This document shows, piece after piece, positions 32,804-43,232 of a stretch of 64,000 bases of DNA. The position numbers and the translations under genes are program-made. The notes beneath the pieces are model-generated. The model searched no databases, was not told the origin of the DNA, and was given only the letters and a program-made list of their open reading frames with translations. Position 1 is the stretch's first letter; every line of letters begins with the position of its first letter. Source of the DNA: Glacieibacterium frigidum (GTDB lineage: Bacteria; Pseudomonadota; Alphaproteobacteria; Sphingomonadales; Sphingomonadaceae); assembly GCF_007097155.1 (NCBI RefSeq), contig NZ_VJWA01000002.1, positions 1,364,001 to 1,428,000 on the forward strand, given 5' to 3'.

Positions 32804-34102
32804 TTAGTCGAGCCGGTAACGGATCGGCAGCGTCTTCAGCCCGCTGACGAAATTGGCGATCGTGCTGCGTGGCTCGCCCGCGAGCTCGACGTGCGCCAGG
32901 CGCGGCAGCAGCTCGGCGAACAATGCGCGGATTTCGAGGCGCGCGAGGTGCAGGCCGAGGCACTGGTGGACGCCGTGGCCGAAGGCAATCTGGGGGTTCG
33001 GCGTGCGGTCGACGCGGAAACTGTCGGGGTCGTCGAACACGCGCTCGTCGCGGTTGCCCGAGGCGTAGAACAGGCACAGCGCGTCGCCGGCGCGGATGGT
33101 CTTGCCGCCGATCTCGGTATCAACCGTCGCAGTGCGCATGAAGTGCTTTACCGGCGTCGCCCAGCGGATCATCTCCTCGACCGCACCCGGCAGCAGGCCC
33201 GGGTCGGCGCGCAGCTTCGCCAGCTCGGCAGGGGCGCGGATGAGTTCGAGCATGCCGGCCGCGGCGGTCGAGCTCGTCGTGTCGTGGCCGGCGGTGGCGA
33301 CGATGACGTAATAGCTCATCGCCTCGCGCTCGCCGATCGGCGCGCCGTCGATCATGCCGTTGGCGATGACGGTCGACACGTCGTCCTGGGGGTTCGCCCG
33401 GCGGGCTGCAGTCACCGCGCCGAAATAGCCGAAATACTCCTGTGCCAGCGCGAACAGGTCGACCTGCGGGTCGCCCGACCCCGCGACCGCGCCGGCGCCG
33501 GCGGTGATCCGCGCCGAGCGTGCGACGACGTCGGGGTCCTGCGGGCCGAACATCTCCTGCGTCATCTTGAGCATCCGCGGCTCGTCCTCGGGCGGCAGGC
33601 CGAGGACGCGCATGATGACGCGCAAGGGGTAGAGCAGCGCGACATCCTCGACGAAATCGCAACGGTCGCGCCCCGCCATGCCGTCGACCGCGGCCTTGGC
33701 GAGGCTCGCGATCTCGCCCTCGAGACGCTTGAGGTTCGGCGGCAGAAACCAGCTGTTGGTCAGCTTCCTCAGCTTCATGTGCTCGGGGTCGTCGAGGTCG
33801 ACCAGGGTGCGGAACAGGTGCGTGTCGCCGACGGTCGCGAGCGTCCATTTCTCGGCCTCGATCGGCGCGAGATAGGTGCGGTGCCGGTTGACGAAGCGGT
33901 CGTTGGCCTTGCTGACCGCGTGGATGTCGGCGTGGCGGGTGATCGCCCAGAACGGGCGAAAGCCTGCCGGCGTGCACCAGTGCACTGGGTCGTCGGCGCG
34001 CAGGGTCCGATAGGCGTCGTGCACCGATCCGTCGGCGGTCGCCTGCGGATTGACCAGCACATCGTCGATCGTGTCGCGGCTGAACCCCCCGAACGGCTTC
34101 AT
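32804..34102 (-). CDS. cytochrome P450
   Basis: A 432-residue soluble bacterial P450. The I-helix reads ATAGHDTTSST, the K-helix EEMIRW, and the haem loop FGHGVHQCLGLHLAR with thiolate ligand Cys381. It has no membrane anchor. Substrate is unknown; the group resembles bacterial CYPs acting on steroids, terpenoids or aromatic compounds. No ferredoxin or ferredoxin reductase gene is adjacent. Its ATG overlaps the stop of the upstream GST gene (ATGA). Confidence 0.94.
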   Translation of the reverse strand: MKPFGGFSRDTIDDVLVNPQATADGSVHDAYRTLRADDPVHWCTPAGFRPFWAITRHADIHAVSKANDRFVNRHRTYLAPIEAEKWTLATVGDTHLFRTLVDLDDPEHMKLRKLTNSWFLPPNLKRLEGEIASLAKAAVDGMAGRDRCDFVEDVALLYPLRVIMRVLGLPPEDEPRMLKMTQEMFGPQDPDVVARSARITAGAGAVAGSGDPQVDLFALAQEYFGYFGAVTAARRANPQDDVSTVIANGMIDGAPIGEREAMSYYVIVATAGHDTTSSTAAAGMLELIRAPAELAKLRADPGLLPGAVEEMIRWATPVKHFMRTATVDTEIGGKTIRAGDALCLFYASGNRDERVFDDPDSFRVDRTPNPQIAFGHGVHQCLGLHLARLEIRALFAELLPRLAHVELAGEPRSTIANFVSGLKTLPIRYRLD

Positions 34103-34743
34103 GCGGGTGGCTGCGCGTCGGCGGCGCGGGCATAGGCGCGCACGGTGCCGGGCCGCGCCTTGATGCTCTCGCTCCAGCGCCCGACGTGCGTCGCGTCCTC
34201 GGTCACCCCGAAGTTCGCCGCCGCCAGCGCCCAGGGATAGCTCGTCATGTCGGCAACGCTGTACGCCGCGCCGGCGAGGAACTCATGGTCGGCCAGCCGC
34301 CGGTCCATGACGCCGATCAGGCGCCGCGTCTCGTCGGTGTAGCGCTTGATGCCGTATTCGATCTTCTCGGGCGCGAAGCGCGTGAAGTGCGCCGCCTGCC
34401 CCGCCATCGGGCCCAGCCCGCCGACCTGCCAGAAAAGCCATTCCTTGACCGCGACGCGCTCGCGCAAGCTATCGCCGCCGAAGCGCTTCGCCTTCTTCGA
34501 CAGGTACAGCAGGATCGCCCCGGATTCGAAGACGCTCAAGGGGGCACCATCGTCACCCGGCTCCGGATCGACGATCGCCGGCATGCGGTTGTTCGGCGCG
34601 ATCTTCAGGAAGTCGGGCTCGAACTGCGCGCCCTTGCCGATGTCGACCGGATGGATGCGATAGTCGAAGCCGCACTCCTCCAGCATCATCGTGATCTTGT
34701 GGCCGTTCGGCGTCGGCCAATAATAGAGGTCGATCATCGGCAT
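34099..34743 (-). CDS. glutathione S-transferase family protein (YfcG/YghU-like)
   Basis: A 214-residue protein from the ATG at 34743. The N-terminal thioredoxin-like domain shows YYWPTPNGHKITMMLEECG, NNRMPAIVDPE and SVFESGAILLYLSKK; the C-terminal helical domain follows, with FLAGAAYSVADMTSYPW. The TPNGHK active-site region is that of Nu-class GST/disulfide reductases. Translational coupling to the P450 suggests that the two act on the same xenobiotic or lipid, with the GST conjugating or reducing the product. Confidence 0.92.
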   Translation of the reverse strand: MPMIDLYYWPTPNGHKITMMLEECGFDYRIHPVDIGKGAQFEPDFLKIAPNNRMPAIVDPEPGDDGAPLSVFESGAILLYLSKKAKRFGGDSLRERVAVKEWLFWQVGGLGPMAGQAAHFTRFAPEKIEYGIKRYTDETRRLIGVMDRRLADHEFLAGAAYSVADMTSYPWALAAANFGVTEDATHVGRWSESIKARPGTVRAYARAADAQPPA

Positions 34744-34843
34744 GGCTCCCCAGGGTGGTGCGACGATGCCAGCCGCTCCGCACGTTGCCAACCCTGTCCC
34801 CGGACAATAACAGGGGCATAGAGGCCAGACAGCAGCGGGGACG

Positions 34844-36841
34844 GTGAGCAGCGATACGACCGGAACGGACACGCGGCGGCGGGGGCTGCGGCAGCCGCTG
34901 CTGTGGCTGCTCGCGCTCGGCGGCACGGCCGGCTTCGGCATCTTGCTGGTCACGCTGCTGCTCGCCGCGCAGCGCGCCGACGAGAGCCGTCAGCATGCCG
35001 AGGAATGGCAGCTGCACACCTATCGCGTAATGCTGACGGCCGAGCGGCTGCAATCGAGCCTGTTCGATGCGCAGCGCAGCATGCGCGGCGCGCTGATCAC
35101 CAACGATAGCGCCTATCTGCCGGTGTATAGCGCGGCGGTCGGGCGGGTGCCGGGGCTGACCGCCCAGTTGCGCCGCATGACCCGCGACAACCCGCGGCAG
35201 CAGCGGCGCATCGACTGGCTGGACGCGCTGATCAAGACGCAGCTCGACCGCATGCGGACCAACGAGGCGAGCGTCCGGAGCGGCGAAATCACGCCGTTGA
35301 TCGCCGCGGTGCGCAGCGGCGTCGGAGAGGTGAACATCAGCCAGATCCGCACGGCGATCGCCGCAATCGTCGAGGAGGAGCGTCAGTTCCTGGTGACCCG
35401 CGCCGCCGTCGCGCGCGCCGCAGGCGCCGAGGTGCGCGAGGCGGCGCGCGCGGTCTGGGTGATCGGTATCGCGCTGCTCGCGCTGGCGCTCGTCTCGGGC
35501 GGGGCGGCGGTGACGGCGCTGCTCCGCGCCCGGCGTGCCACCGCGCTCGCCGAGGAGGCGGCACGGGCGCGCGGCACGCTGGAGACGGCGGTCGCGCTGC
35601 GCACCGCCGAGATCGCCGCGTCGAACGCCGCGCTGAAGGAGGAGATCGCCGCCAAGGAGGTCGCCGAATCGCAGGTCCGCCAAATGCAGAAGCTCGAATC
35701 GCTGGGCCAGTTGACCGGCGGCATCGCGCACGACTTCAACAACATGCTGGCGATCGTCATCGGCAGCCTCGACCTCGCGCGTCGCCGCCTCGAAGACCCG
35801 ACGGGCAAGGTGCTGCGCTATCTCGACAACGCGATGGACGGGGCAAAGCGCGCGGCGACGCTGACCGCGCGGCTGCTCGCCTTCTCGCGCCAGCAGGCGC
35901 TGGCGCCCGAGCCGATCAATCCCAACACCTTCGTCGGCAACATCTCCGAACTGCTGCGCCGCACGCTGGGCGAGGCGATCCAGATCGAGACCGTGCTGGC
36001 GGGCGGCCTGTGGCGCACCTACGCCGACGCGGGCGAGCTGGAGAACGCCATCGTCAACCTCGCGGTCAATGCCCGCGACGCGATGGGGGGCACGGGCAAG
36101 CTGACCATCGAGACCGCCAACACCCACCTCGACGACGCCTATGCGGCGAGCCACGCCGACGTCGAGCCCGGGCAATATGTCGTGATCTGCGTGACCGACA
36201 CCGGCAGCGGCATGCCCGAATCGGTGATCGCCAAGGCGTTCGACCCGTTCTTCACGACCAAGGGCGTCGGCAAGGGCACGGGGCTGGGGCTCAGCCAGGT
36301 CTATGGCTTCGTCAAGCAGACCGGCGGCCACGTCAAAATCTACTCGGAGGCGGACAAGGGGACGACGGTAAAGCTGTACATGCCGCGCTGGACCGGCGCC
36401 GACGGGCCCGACAAGATCGTGATGGCCGCGGGCGAACTGCCGCGCGCCGCCGAGGGCGAGACCGTGCTCGTCGTCGAGGACGAGGCCAATGTCCGCCTGG
36501 TCACCGTCGATGCGCTGCGCGACCTCGGCTATCTGGTGGTGCATGCCGGCAACGCCGACGAGGCGCTGGCGACGATCGCCACCGAACAGCGCATCGACCT
36601 GCTGTTCACCGACATCGTCATGCCGGGCCGCAACGGCCGCGAGCTTGCCGAGGCGGCGCAGGCGCTGCGCCCCGGCCTGCCGGTGCTGTACACGACGGGC
36701 TACACGCGCAACGCCGTCGTCCACAACGGCATGCTCGACGCACAGGTGGCGTTCCTGTCCAAGCCCTTCTCGGTCGAGGCGCTGGCGGTCAAGGTCCGCC
36801 AGGTGCTCGACGGCGGCGGCGTCAACCGGGTGGTGGGCTAG
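34844..36841 (+). CDS. hybrid sensor histidine kinase/response regulator with CHASE3 domain
   Basis: A 665-residue protein with a GTG start. A transmembrane helix at about residues 20-42 and another at about 205-227 flank a CHASE3-type helical sensor. Then come HisKA (GQLTGGIAHDFNNMLAIVIGSLDL, phosphorylated His296), HATPase (NLAVNARDAM, DTGSGMP, GKGTGLGLSQVYGF) and a C-terminal receiver with Asp590 in LFTDIVMPGRNG. Phosphate presumably moves from His296 to Asp590 and on to an unlinked partner. No output regulator or phosphotransfer gene is adjacent. Confidence 0.93.
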   Translation: MSSDTTGTDTRRRGLRQPLLWLLALGGTAGFGILLVTLLLAAQRADESRQHAEEWQLHTYRVMLTAERLQSSLFDAQRSMRGALITNDSAYLPVYSAAVGRVPGLTAQLRRMTRDNPRQQRRIDWLDALIKTQLDRMRTNEASVRSGEITPLIAAVRSGVGEVNISQIRTAIAAIVEEERQFLVTRAAVARAAGAEVREAARAVWVIGIALLALALVSGGAAVTALLRARRATALAEEAARARGTLETAVALRTAEIAASNAALKEEIAAKEVAESQVRQMQKLESLGQLTGGIAHDFNNMLAIVIGSLDLARRRLEDPTGKVLRYLDNAMDGAKRAATLTARLLAFSRQQALAPEPINPNTFVGNISELLRRTLGEAIQIETVLAGGLWRTYADAGELENAIVNLAVNARDAMGGTGKLTIETANTHLDDAYAASHADVEPGQYVVICVTDTGSGMPESVIAKAFDPFFTTKGVGKGTGLGLSQVYGFVKQTGGHVKIYSEADKGTTVKLYMPRWTGADGPDKIVMAAGELPRAAEGETVLVVEDEANVRLVTVDALRDLGYLVVHAGNADEALATIATEQRIDLLFTDIVMPGRNGRELAEAAQALRPGLPVLYTTGYTRNAVVHNGMLDAQVAFLSKPFSVEALAVKVRQVLDGGGVNRVVG

Positions 36842-36845
36842 CCTC

Positions 36846-37100
36846 CTAGCGCTTCCGGCCCTTGGTCATCGGATCGGGCTTCTTCGGCCGCACCCAGCCG
36901 GGCGGCGGCTCCATGCGCTGCTGGCTCGTGCCGAGCCCCATGCCGCCCGGCTGCTGCCGGTAGAGCTCGCCCGCCTCGCGCGCCGTATCGGCATCGCGCA
37001 ACGCCTTCAGCTCGTCGCGCAGCCGCGCCGCGAGTTCGAAGTCGTTCGCAGCCGCGGCGGCGCGCATCTGCGTTTCCAGGGTCTCGCGGGTGGTCGCCAT
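36846..37100 (-). CDS. small UvrB/UvrC-motif (UVR) protein
   Basis: An 84-residue protein whose N-terminal half is a UVR motif: LETQMRAAAAANDFELAARLRDELKAL, the helical hairpin used by UvrB and UvrC to contact each other. The C-terminal half is basic and Pro-rich. It starts directly after the thrS stop (no gap), so it is co-translated with thrS. A role in protein-protein contact is likely; involvement in repair is unproven. Confidence 0.8.
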   Translation of the reverse strand: MATTRETLETQMRAAAAANDFELAARLRDELKALRDADTAREAGELYRQQPGGMGLGTSQQRMEPPPGWVRPKKPDPMTKGRKR

Positions 37101-39101
37101 TCAGCGAAGATCGGGCGGCACGGCCTCGCCGGCGAGGCGCGCGATGGCCTCGGCCAGCGGCAGCACGACCTGCTCGCCGCCGCCCAGCGGGCGCAGCGCG
37201 ACGGTGCCCTCCTCGGCCTCGCGGCGTCCGACGACGATCAGGTAGGGCACTTTCGCCAGGCTGTGCTCGCGCACCTTGTAGTTGATCTTCTCGTTCCGGA
37301 GGTCGGTCTCGACGCGCAGCCCCGCCTTGGTCAGCGCCGCCGCGACGTCGCCGGCATAGGCGTCGGCGTCGGACACGATCGTCGCGACCACCGCCTGCAC
37401 GGGGGCCAGCCACAGCGGGAACTTGCCGGCATGATGTTCGATCAGGATGCCGATGAAGCGCTCGAACGATCCCAGGATCGCGCGGTGGAGCATGATCGGG
37501 CGGTGGCGCTCGCCGTCCTCGCCGACATAGCTCGCGTCGAGCCGCTCGGGCAGCACGGTGTCGGTCTGGATCGTGCCGACCTGCCATGTCCGGCCGATCG
37601 CGTCGGTCAGGTGGAATTCGAGCTTGGGGGCATAGAAGGCGCCTTCGCCGGGCAGTTCCTCCCAGCCGAACTCGGGCGTGTCGCGCCCGGTCGCCCTGAC
37701 CGCGTCGCGCAGCGACTGCTCCGACCAGTCCCACATCTCCTCGGACCCGAAGCGCTTGTCGGGGCGTAGCGCGAGCTTGATCGCGTAACCGTCGAACCCC
37801 AGGTCCTTGTACACCGCGTCGAGCAGGTCGCAGAAGATCCGCACCTCCTCGATCAGCTGCTCGGCGGTGCAGAAGATGTGCGCATCGTCCTGCGTGAACT
37901 GGCGGACGCGCATGATGCCGTGCAGCGCGCCGTGCGGCTCGTTTCGGTGGCAGCAGCCGAATTCGGCCATGCGGATCGGCAGGTCGCGGTACGACTTGAT
38001 GCCCTGGCGGAAGATCAGCACGTGCGCCGGGCAGTTCATGGGCTTGAGCGCCAGCAGGTCGGCGGTACCGCTGAAGATCGCTGCCGCGTCGTCGGTATTG
38101 GGGATCTCGTCGGGCACGACGAACATGTTCTCGCGGTACTTGCCCCAGTGCCCCGACTGCTCCCACTGCCGCGCCGCCATCAGCTGCGGAGTCTTGACCT
38201 CGCGGTAGCCGCCGGCATCGAGGCGGCGGCGCATGTACGCCTCCAGCGCGCGCCACAGCACATAGCCCTTGGGGTGCCAGAACACCGACCCTTGCGCTTC
38301 GGACTGCAGGTGGAACAGGTCCATGTCCTGCCCGATGCGGCGATGGTCGCGCTTCGCCGCCTCCTCGAGCTGCACCAGATGCGCATCGAGCTGCTTCTTG
38401 TTGAGCCAGCCGGTGCCGTAGATGCGGCTCAGCATCGCGTTCGCCTGGTCGCCGCGCCAATAGGCACCCGACACGCGCGTCAGCTTGAAAGCGTTTGGAT
38501 CGAGCTTGCCGGTCGAGGGCAGATGCGGCCCGCGGCACATGTCGAGCCACGAATCTTCCTGGTCGCCGGCGCGGTAGATCGTCAGCACCTCGTCGTCGGG
38601 CATCTCGGCCGCCCATTCGGCCTTGAACGCCTCGCCGTGCGCCTTGAAGTGCGCGATCAGCCGGTCGCGCGGCCATTCCTCGCGCACCAGCCGCTGGTCG
38701 CGCGCGATGACGGCGCGCATCTCGGCCTCGATCGCCGGCAGGTCGTCCTCGGTGAACGGCCGCACGGGCGCGAAGTCGTAATAGAAGCCGTCGTCGGTCG
38801 ACGGACCGAAGGTGATCTGCGTGCCGGGATGAAGCTTCTGCACGGCTTCGGCCAGCACGTGCGCGTAATCGTGGCGCGCGAGTTCGAGCGCGACCGCCTC
38901 GTCCTTGACGGTGACGAGCGCGAGGCTCGCGTCGCCCAGGATCGGCCGCGACAGATCGCGCAGCTCGCCGTCGACGCGCGCCGCCAGCGCCGCCTTGGCC
39001 AGCCCCGGCCCGATGCTCGCGGCAACCTCCGCCGGCGTCGTCCCCCGCGCGACTTCGCGGCTGGAACCGTCGGGCAGGGTGAGGGTGATCAGGTCTGACA
39101 T
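37101..39101 (-). CDS. thrS: threonyl-tRNA synthetase
   Basis: A 666-residue class II synthetase from the ATG at 39101 ([20 protein letters not shown], the TGS domain). The editing domain contains [11 protein letters not shown] and DGFYYDF; the catalytic core has the zinc ligands in [39 protein letters not shown] and [34 protein letters not shown]; the anticodon-binding domain ends the protein. It charges tRNA-Thr and clears mis-charged serine. It heads a two-gene unit with the UVR protein. Confidence 0.97.
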   Translation of the reverse strand: MSDLITLTLPDGSSREVARGTTPAEVAASIGPGLAKAALAARVDGELRDLSRPILGDASLALVTVKDEAVALELARHDYAHVLAEAVQKLHPGTQITFGPSTDDGFYYDFAPVRPFTEDDLPAIEAEMRAVIARDQRLVREEWPRDRLIAHFKAHGEAFKAEWAAEMPDDEVLTIYRAGDQEDSWLDMCRGPHLPSTGKLDPNAFKLTRVSGAYWRGDQANAMLSRIYGTGWLNKKQLDAHLVQLEEAAKRDHRRIGQDMDLFHLQSEAQGSVFWHPKGYVLWRALEAYMRRRLDAGGYREVKTPQLMAARQWEQSGHWGKYRENMFVVPDEIPNTDDAAAIFSGTADLLALKPMNCPAHVLIFRQGIKSYRDLPIRMAEFGCCHRNEPHGALHGIMRVRQFTQDDAHIFCTAEQLIEEVRIFCDLLDAVYKDLGFDGYAIKLALRPDKRFGSEEMWDWSEQSLRDAVRATGRDTPEFGWEELPGEGAFYAPKLEFHLTDAIGRTWQVGTIQTDTVLPERLDASYVGEDGERHRPIMLHRAILGSFERFIGILIEHHAGKFPLWLAPVQAVVATIVSDADAYAGDVAAALTKAGLRVETDLRNEKINYKVREHSLAKVPYLIVVGRREAEEGTVALRPLGGGEQVVLPLAEAIARLAGEAVPPDLR

Positions 39102-39144
39102 GGCGGCGGGGACTTGCCTGCCTCGCGCCGCCTTAGTCAACCAT

Positions 39145-39918
39145 TCAGCGCGCGACGACCCGCGTATAGAGGTGCCACGTCGCGTACCCCAGCACCGGCA
39201 GCGCGACCGCGAGGCCGACGAACAGCGGCAGTGCGCCGAGTGCCAGGATGGCGACGACGGTGACCCCCCAGCGGATCATCGTCATCGGGTTCTTGGCGAC
39301 CGCGGCCATCGAGGTCTGGATCGCGGCGAGCGCGTCGACGGGCTTGTCGACGACCATCGGGAAGGACGCGACCGACACGCTGAGCGTCGCGATCGCGAAG
39401 GCAGCGCCCGCCAGATTGCCGAGCAGGATCATCTTCAGACCCTCGCGCGTCGCGAACAGGTCGCGCAGGAATTCGGACGGGGTCGACGGCCCCAGCTGCC
39501 CCAGCGTCGCGCCGTAGATCGCCCAGGCGGCGGCCAGCCAGGCGAGGAACAGGCCCGCCAGCACGGCGGTGAGCACGAAGATCGGCAGGCGCGAGCGGCC
39601 GCGCAGCGGATCGAGGAAGTGGAACCAGCTGCTGTCCTGACCGGTCTCGCGGCGCTTCGCGAGTTCGTAGAAGCCGGCAGCCACCGCGGGCCCGAGGATC
39701 GACAGACCGGCGACGAGCGGGAAGATCAGCGGGAACAGCCGGTTGTTGAACGCGAATGCCGAGGCGAGCAGCCCGACCACCGGATAGATCAGCGGCAGCA
39801 GCAGCAGGTCGCCGCGCTTTTCCCGGAAATCGGCCCAGCCCTGTTTCAGCGCCCAGCTCAAATCGGCGCCGGTGATGTTGCGAACGGGCGAAACGGCGTG
39901 CTCGGCGGTGTCGTCCAT
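39145..39918 (-). CDS. DUF2189 family integral membrane protein
   Basis: A 257-residue protein with about six hydrophobic helices (for example [82 protein letters not shown]). The pattern [18 protein letters not shown] followed by a Pro/Arg loop and RVVAR end matches DUF2189. Function is unknown. It is oriented with thrS but has its own leader. Confidence 0.85.
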   Translation of the reverse strand: MDDTAEHAVSPVRNITGADLSWALKQGWADFREKRGDLLLLPLIYPVVGLLASAFAFNNRLFPLIFPLVAGLSILGPAVAAGFYELAKRRETGQDSSWFHFLDPLRGRSRLPIFVLTAVLAGLFLAWLAAAWAIYGATLGQLGPSTPSEFLRDLFATREGLKMILLGNLAGAAFAIATLSVSVASFPMVVDKPVDALAAIQTSMAAVAKNPMTMIRWGVTVVAILALGALPLFVGLAVALPVLGYATWHLYTRVVAR

Positions 39919-39964
39919 GGCGGGCGTGCTCCGTTACTCGGCAGCGAAGACTAACCGGTTCGCG

Positions 39965-40450
39965 TCAGCCCGCAACCCTTCCCGCAAACGGCCGGTTCCG
40001 GATCACGATGGCGCGGTTGAGGACGCCGGCAAAGCTGACCCACGCCAGATAGGGCACCATGAACAGCCCGCCGAGGTCGGACACGCGCGCCACCACCAGC
40101 GTCCCCGCGGCGACCGATGCCCACAGGAAGACCCATTCGATCATCGCCCAGTCGGGCCGCCGCGCGACGAAGAACAACGGGCTCCAGCCGATGAAGAACA
40201 CCGCGTTGACGCCGAACGCGATGAGCAGGTCGGTGCGCGCGGCGCTGCCCGTCGAGGCGTTCCAGCCGAGCACCGCGGCGGTCGCCGCGCACGCCAGGAT
40301 GACACCCCAGGCCGGACCGAACAGCCATTTCGGCGGCTGCCAGCGCGGCTTCTTCAGATCGTCGTACCACGACGTGATCGGCGAGGTCGCGCCGCCCAGC
40401 GCGCCCAGCACGAGCGCGATGCCGCCTGCGACAAAAATAGCCGTCTGCAT
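39965..40450 (-). CDS. tspO: TspO/MBR family tryptophan-rich sensory protein
   Basis: A 161-residue protein with five transmembrane helices and the family motifs WYDDLKKPRWQPPKWLFGPAWGV and a Trp-rich second half (FIGWSPLFF). TspO binds porphyrins and in purple bacteria tunes photosynthesis gene expression. It is divergent from bchI with a 53-base gap, an arrangement that places it at the head of the photosynthesis cluster. The start chosen (40450) removes an N-terminal extension that would read into the bchI leader. Confidence 0.93.
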   Translation of the reverse strand: MQTAIFVAGGIALVLGALGGATSPITSWYDDLKKPRWQPPKWLFGPAWGVILACAATAAVLGWNASTGSAARTDLLIAFGVNAVFFIGWSPLFFVARRPDWAMIEWVFLWASVAAGTLVVARVSDLGGLFMVPYLAWVSFAGVLNRAIVIRNRPFAGRVAG

Positions 40451-40503
40451 GATTGTCCCTGCACGCGCTTGTTTGCGCACCTGCCATGTTACACAACCGG
40501 CGC

Positions 40504-41538
40504 ATGAGTGCACCGTTCCCCTTCTCCGCCATCGTCGGCCAGGACGAGATGAAGTCGGCGCTGCTGATCGCCGCGGTCGACGCGCGCATCGGCGGCGTCA
40601 TGGTGTTCGGCGACCGCGGCACGGGCAAGTCGACCGCCGTTCGTGCCCTTGCCGCGTTGTTGCCGCCGATCGCGCTGGTCGAGGGCAGCCGCTTCAACGC
40701 CGACCCCGCCGACCGGGGGCGCTACACGGCGTGCTCCGCCGCCGCCAAGGGCAAGGCGATCAAGGGGAAGGTACCGTTCATCGACCTGCCCCTCGGTGCG
40801 ACCGAGGACCGGGTGGTCGGCGCGCTCGACCTCGAGGCGGCGCTGACGCGCGGTGAGAAGCGCTTCGAACCCGGCCTGTTGGCGCGTGCGCATCGTGGCT
40901 TCCTGTACATCGACGAGGTCAACCTGCTCGAGGATCACCTCGTCGACCTGCTGCTCGATGTCGCGGCCAGCGGCGAGAATCTCGTCGAGCGCGAGGGGCT
41001 CAGCGTCCGCCACCCGGCGCGCTTCGTGCTGGTCGGCAGCGGCAACCCCGAGGAGGGCGAGCTGCGCCCCCAGCTGCTCGACCGCTTCGGGCTCTCCGTT
41101 GAAGTTCGCACCCCGCAGGTGCTGAGCGAGCGCGTCGAGATCCTCAAGCGCTGCGACGCCTATGAGCGCACCCCCGACTCCTTCGCCGCCGAGTGGAAGC
41201 GCGAGGAGGCCAAGGTGCTGCGCCAGATCGCCAACGCCCATGAGGCGCTGCCCTACGTCGTGGTCCCCGACGCGACGCTCGAGTTCGCGTCGCGGCTGTG
41301 CATGACGGTGGGTGCCGACGGCCTGCGCGGTGAACTCACACTGATGCGCTCGGGCCGCGCGCTCGCGGCACTCGACGGCGCGTCGGAGGTGACGCCCGCG
41401 ATCATCGCGCGTGTCGCGCCGATGGCGCTTCGGCACCGGCTGCGCCGCGGCGTCCTCGACGAGACGGGGTCGACGGCACGCATCGCGCGGGCGCTGGCGG
41501 AAATGCAGGGAGCGGACGCGGTGCCGCTCGCGGCTTGA
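40504..41538 (+). CDS. bchI: magnesium chelatase subunit I
   Basis: A 344-residue AAA+ ATPase from the ATG at 40504: Walker A in GDRGTGKST (residues 36-44), Walker B in GFLYIDEVNLLEDH, and an arginine finger region in NPEEGELRPQLLDRFGL. With BchD it forms the double-hexamer that drives BchH to insert Mg into protoporphyrin IX, the first committed step of bacteriochlorophyll synthesis. bchH is not in the window. The stop overlaps the TTG start of bchD (TTGA). Confidence 0.97.
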   Translation: MSAPFPFSAIVGQDEMKSALLIAAVDARIGGVMVFGDRGTGKSTAVRALAALLPPIALVEGSRFNADPADRGRYTACSAAAKGKAIKGKVPFIDLPLGATEDRVVGALDLEAALTRGEKRFEPGLLARAHRGFLYIDEVNLLEDHLVDLLLDVAASGENLVEREGLSVRHPARFVLVGSGNPEEGELRPQLLDRFGLSVEVRTPQVLSERVEILKRCDAYERTPDSFAAEWKREEAKVLRQIANAHEALPYVVVPDATLEFASRLCMTVGADGLRGELTLMRSGRALAALDGASEVTPAIIARVAPMALRHRLRRGVLDETGSTARIARALAEMQGADAVPLAA

Positions 41539-43232
41539 CCGCCGCCCTCGAACTCTTCGCCGTCGACCCGCTCGGCCTCGGCGGCATCGTGCTGCGCGGC
41601 CCCGCGGACGGTGGGCGCGACCGTTGGCTGGCCGACCTGACCGAACGGCTGGAGACGCCGCCGCGGCGCCTGCCGTCGGGGATCGACGATGCGCGGCTGC
41701 TCGGCGGGCTCGATGTCGCGGCGACGCTTGCTGCCGGGCGGCCGGTGGTCGCGCGGGGCCTGCTGGCGGAGGCCGATGGCGGGGTGATCGTCGTGCCGAT
41801 GGCCGAACGCCTCGGCGACGGGCTCGCGGGGCGACTGGCGGGGGTGCTCGACGCAGGCGAGGTCGTCGTCGAGCGCGACGGCGCGGGCGGGCGGTCGGCG
41901 GCGCGGGTCGGGGTGGTATTGCTCGACGAGGGCGTCGACGACGAGGCCGTCGCGACGTCGCTCGCCGAACGCGCGGGGCTGTGGATTTCGGCGGACAAGG
42001 CGCCGGGCGATCCGGCGCTGGTTGTCGCAGCAAGGGCGCGGCTGGCGGAGTTGGCGGCACCGTCGCCCGACATCCTCGCAGCGCTGTGCGGCGCGGCGCT
42101 GGTGCTGGGCGTCGATTCGGCCCGCGCGACGATCTTCGCTTTGCGTGCGGCGCGGGCGGCTGCGGCCTTGGCGGGGCGTAGGGAAATCGAGGACGAGGAC
42201 GTGGCGCTCGCCGCACGCCTCGTGCTGGGACCGCGCGCGACGCGCCTGCCCGACGCCGAGCCCGAAGCGGCGCAGGGCGACGCGCCGCCCGCCGATCCGC
42301 CGCCGCCGGGCGAGGACGGCGAGCCGTCGGGCGGCGATGCCGACAGCGAGGCGCGCGCACAGGCGGCCGATGCCCTGACCGACCTCGTCCTCGCCGCAGC
42401 CCGCAGCGCGGTGCCCGCCGACCTGCTGAGCGGCACCGTCAAGCGCCGCCGCAGCCGGAAGCCGGGGCCCGAGGGCGGGCGCGGCGCGGGCGAACGGCGG
42501 CCGTCGTGGCGGCGCGGGCGGCCTGCGGGGACGCGGTCGGGGATGCCCGGGGGCGGCAAGCGATTGGCGCTGGCGGCGACGCTCGGCGCTGCGGCGGTGT
42601 GGCAGCGGGCGCGCGGCGCGACTGAGGGCCGCGTCATCGTCCACCGCGACGACTTGCGCATCCGGCGTTTCGAGACACGCGCCGAGACGACCGCGATCGT
42701 CGTCGTCGACGCCAGCGGCTCGGCGGCGCTGGCGCGGCTGGCGGAGGCCAAGGGGGCGGTCGAGCTGCTGCTGGCGCAGGCGTACGTGCTGCGCACCCAG
42801 GTCGCGCTGGTCACGTTCCGGGGCCAGGGGGCGACGCTGCTGCTGCCGCCGACGCGGTCGCTGACTCGTGCACGCCGGGCGCTCGCCGAACTCGCGGGCG
42901 GGGGCGGCACGCCGCTCGCGGCGGGGCTCGACATGGCGCTGACGCTGGCACTCGCCGAACGCGCGCGGGGGCGGACGCCGCAGCTGGTGATCCTGACCGA
43001 CGGGCGCGGCAACGTCGCACGGGTGCCCGAGGCCGGGCGGGCGCAGGCGGTCCTCGACGCCGACGCGGCGGCGCGCGCCATCGCCGACGCCGGCATCGCC
43101 AGCGCGCTGATCGACACCGCGCCGCGCCCGCGTGCCGAGACGCGCGCCTTCGCGGGCGTGCTGGGCGCGCGCTACATCTTCCTGCCGCGCGTCGAGGCGG
43201 GCGGCATCGCCGACGCGGTGCGCGCCGCGTGA
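41535..43232 (+). CDS. bchD: magnesium chelatase subunit D
   Basis: A 565-residue protein with a TTG start inside the bchI stop. The N-terminal degenerate AAA domain (LARGLL-like region and RVGVVLLDEGVDDE) lacks a canonical Walker A. An acidic/proline-rich linker lies at about residues 240-280, and the C-terminal half is an integrin-like von Willebrand A domain with AIVVVDASGSAALARL (MIDAS DxSxS) and LTDGRGN. It bridges BchI and BchH. Its stop overlaps bchO (GTGA), giving a coupled bchIDO unit. Confidence 0.96.
   Translation: MTAALELFAVDPLGLGGIVLRGPADGGRDRWLADLTERLETPPRRLPSGIDDARLLGGLDVAATLAAGRPVVARGLLAEADGGVIVVPMAERLGDGLAGRLAGVLDAGEVVVERDGAGGRSAARVGVVLLDEGVDDEAVATSLAERAGLWISADKAPGDPALVVAARARLAELAAPSPDILAALCGAALVLGVDSARATIFALRAARAAAALAGRREIEDEDVALAARLVLGPRATRLPDAEPEAAQGDAPPADPPPPGEDGEPSGGDADSEARAQAADALTDLVLAAARSAVPADLLSGTVKRRRSRKPGPEGGRGAGERRPSWRRGRPAGTRSGMPGGGKRLALAATLGAAAVWQRARGATEGRVIVHRDDLRIRRFETRAETTAIVVVDASGSAALARLAEAKGAVELLLAQAYVLRTQVALVTFRGQGATLLLPPTRSLTRARRALAELAGGGGTPLAAGLDMALTLALAERARGRTPQLVILTDGRGNVARVPEAGRAQAVLDADAAARAIADAGIASALIDTAPRPRAETRAFAGVLGARYIFLPRVEAGGIADAVRAA

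Noticed and set aside
40451-40503. PpsR/CrtJ site (TGT-N12-ACA) between tspO and bchI
   Set aside because: No TGT in the gap is followed at the right distance by ACA on either strand; the same holds for the gaps before bchC and pufB.
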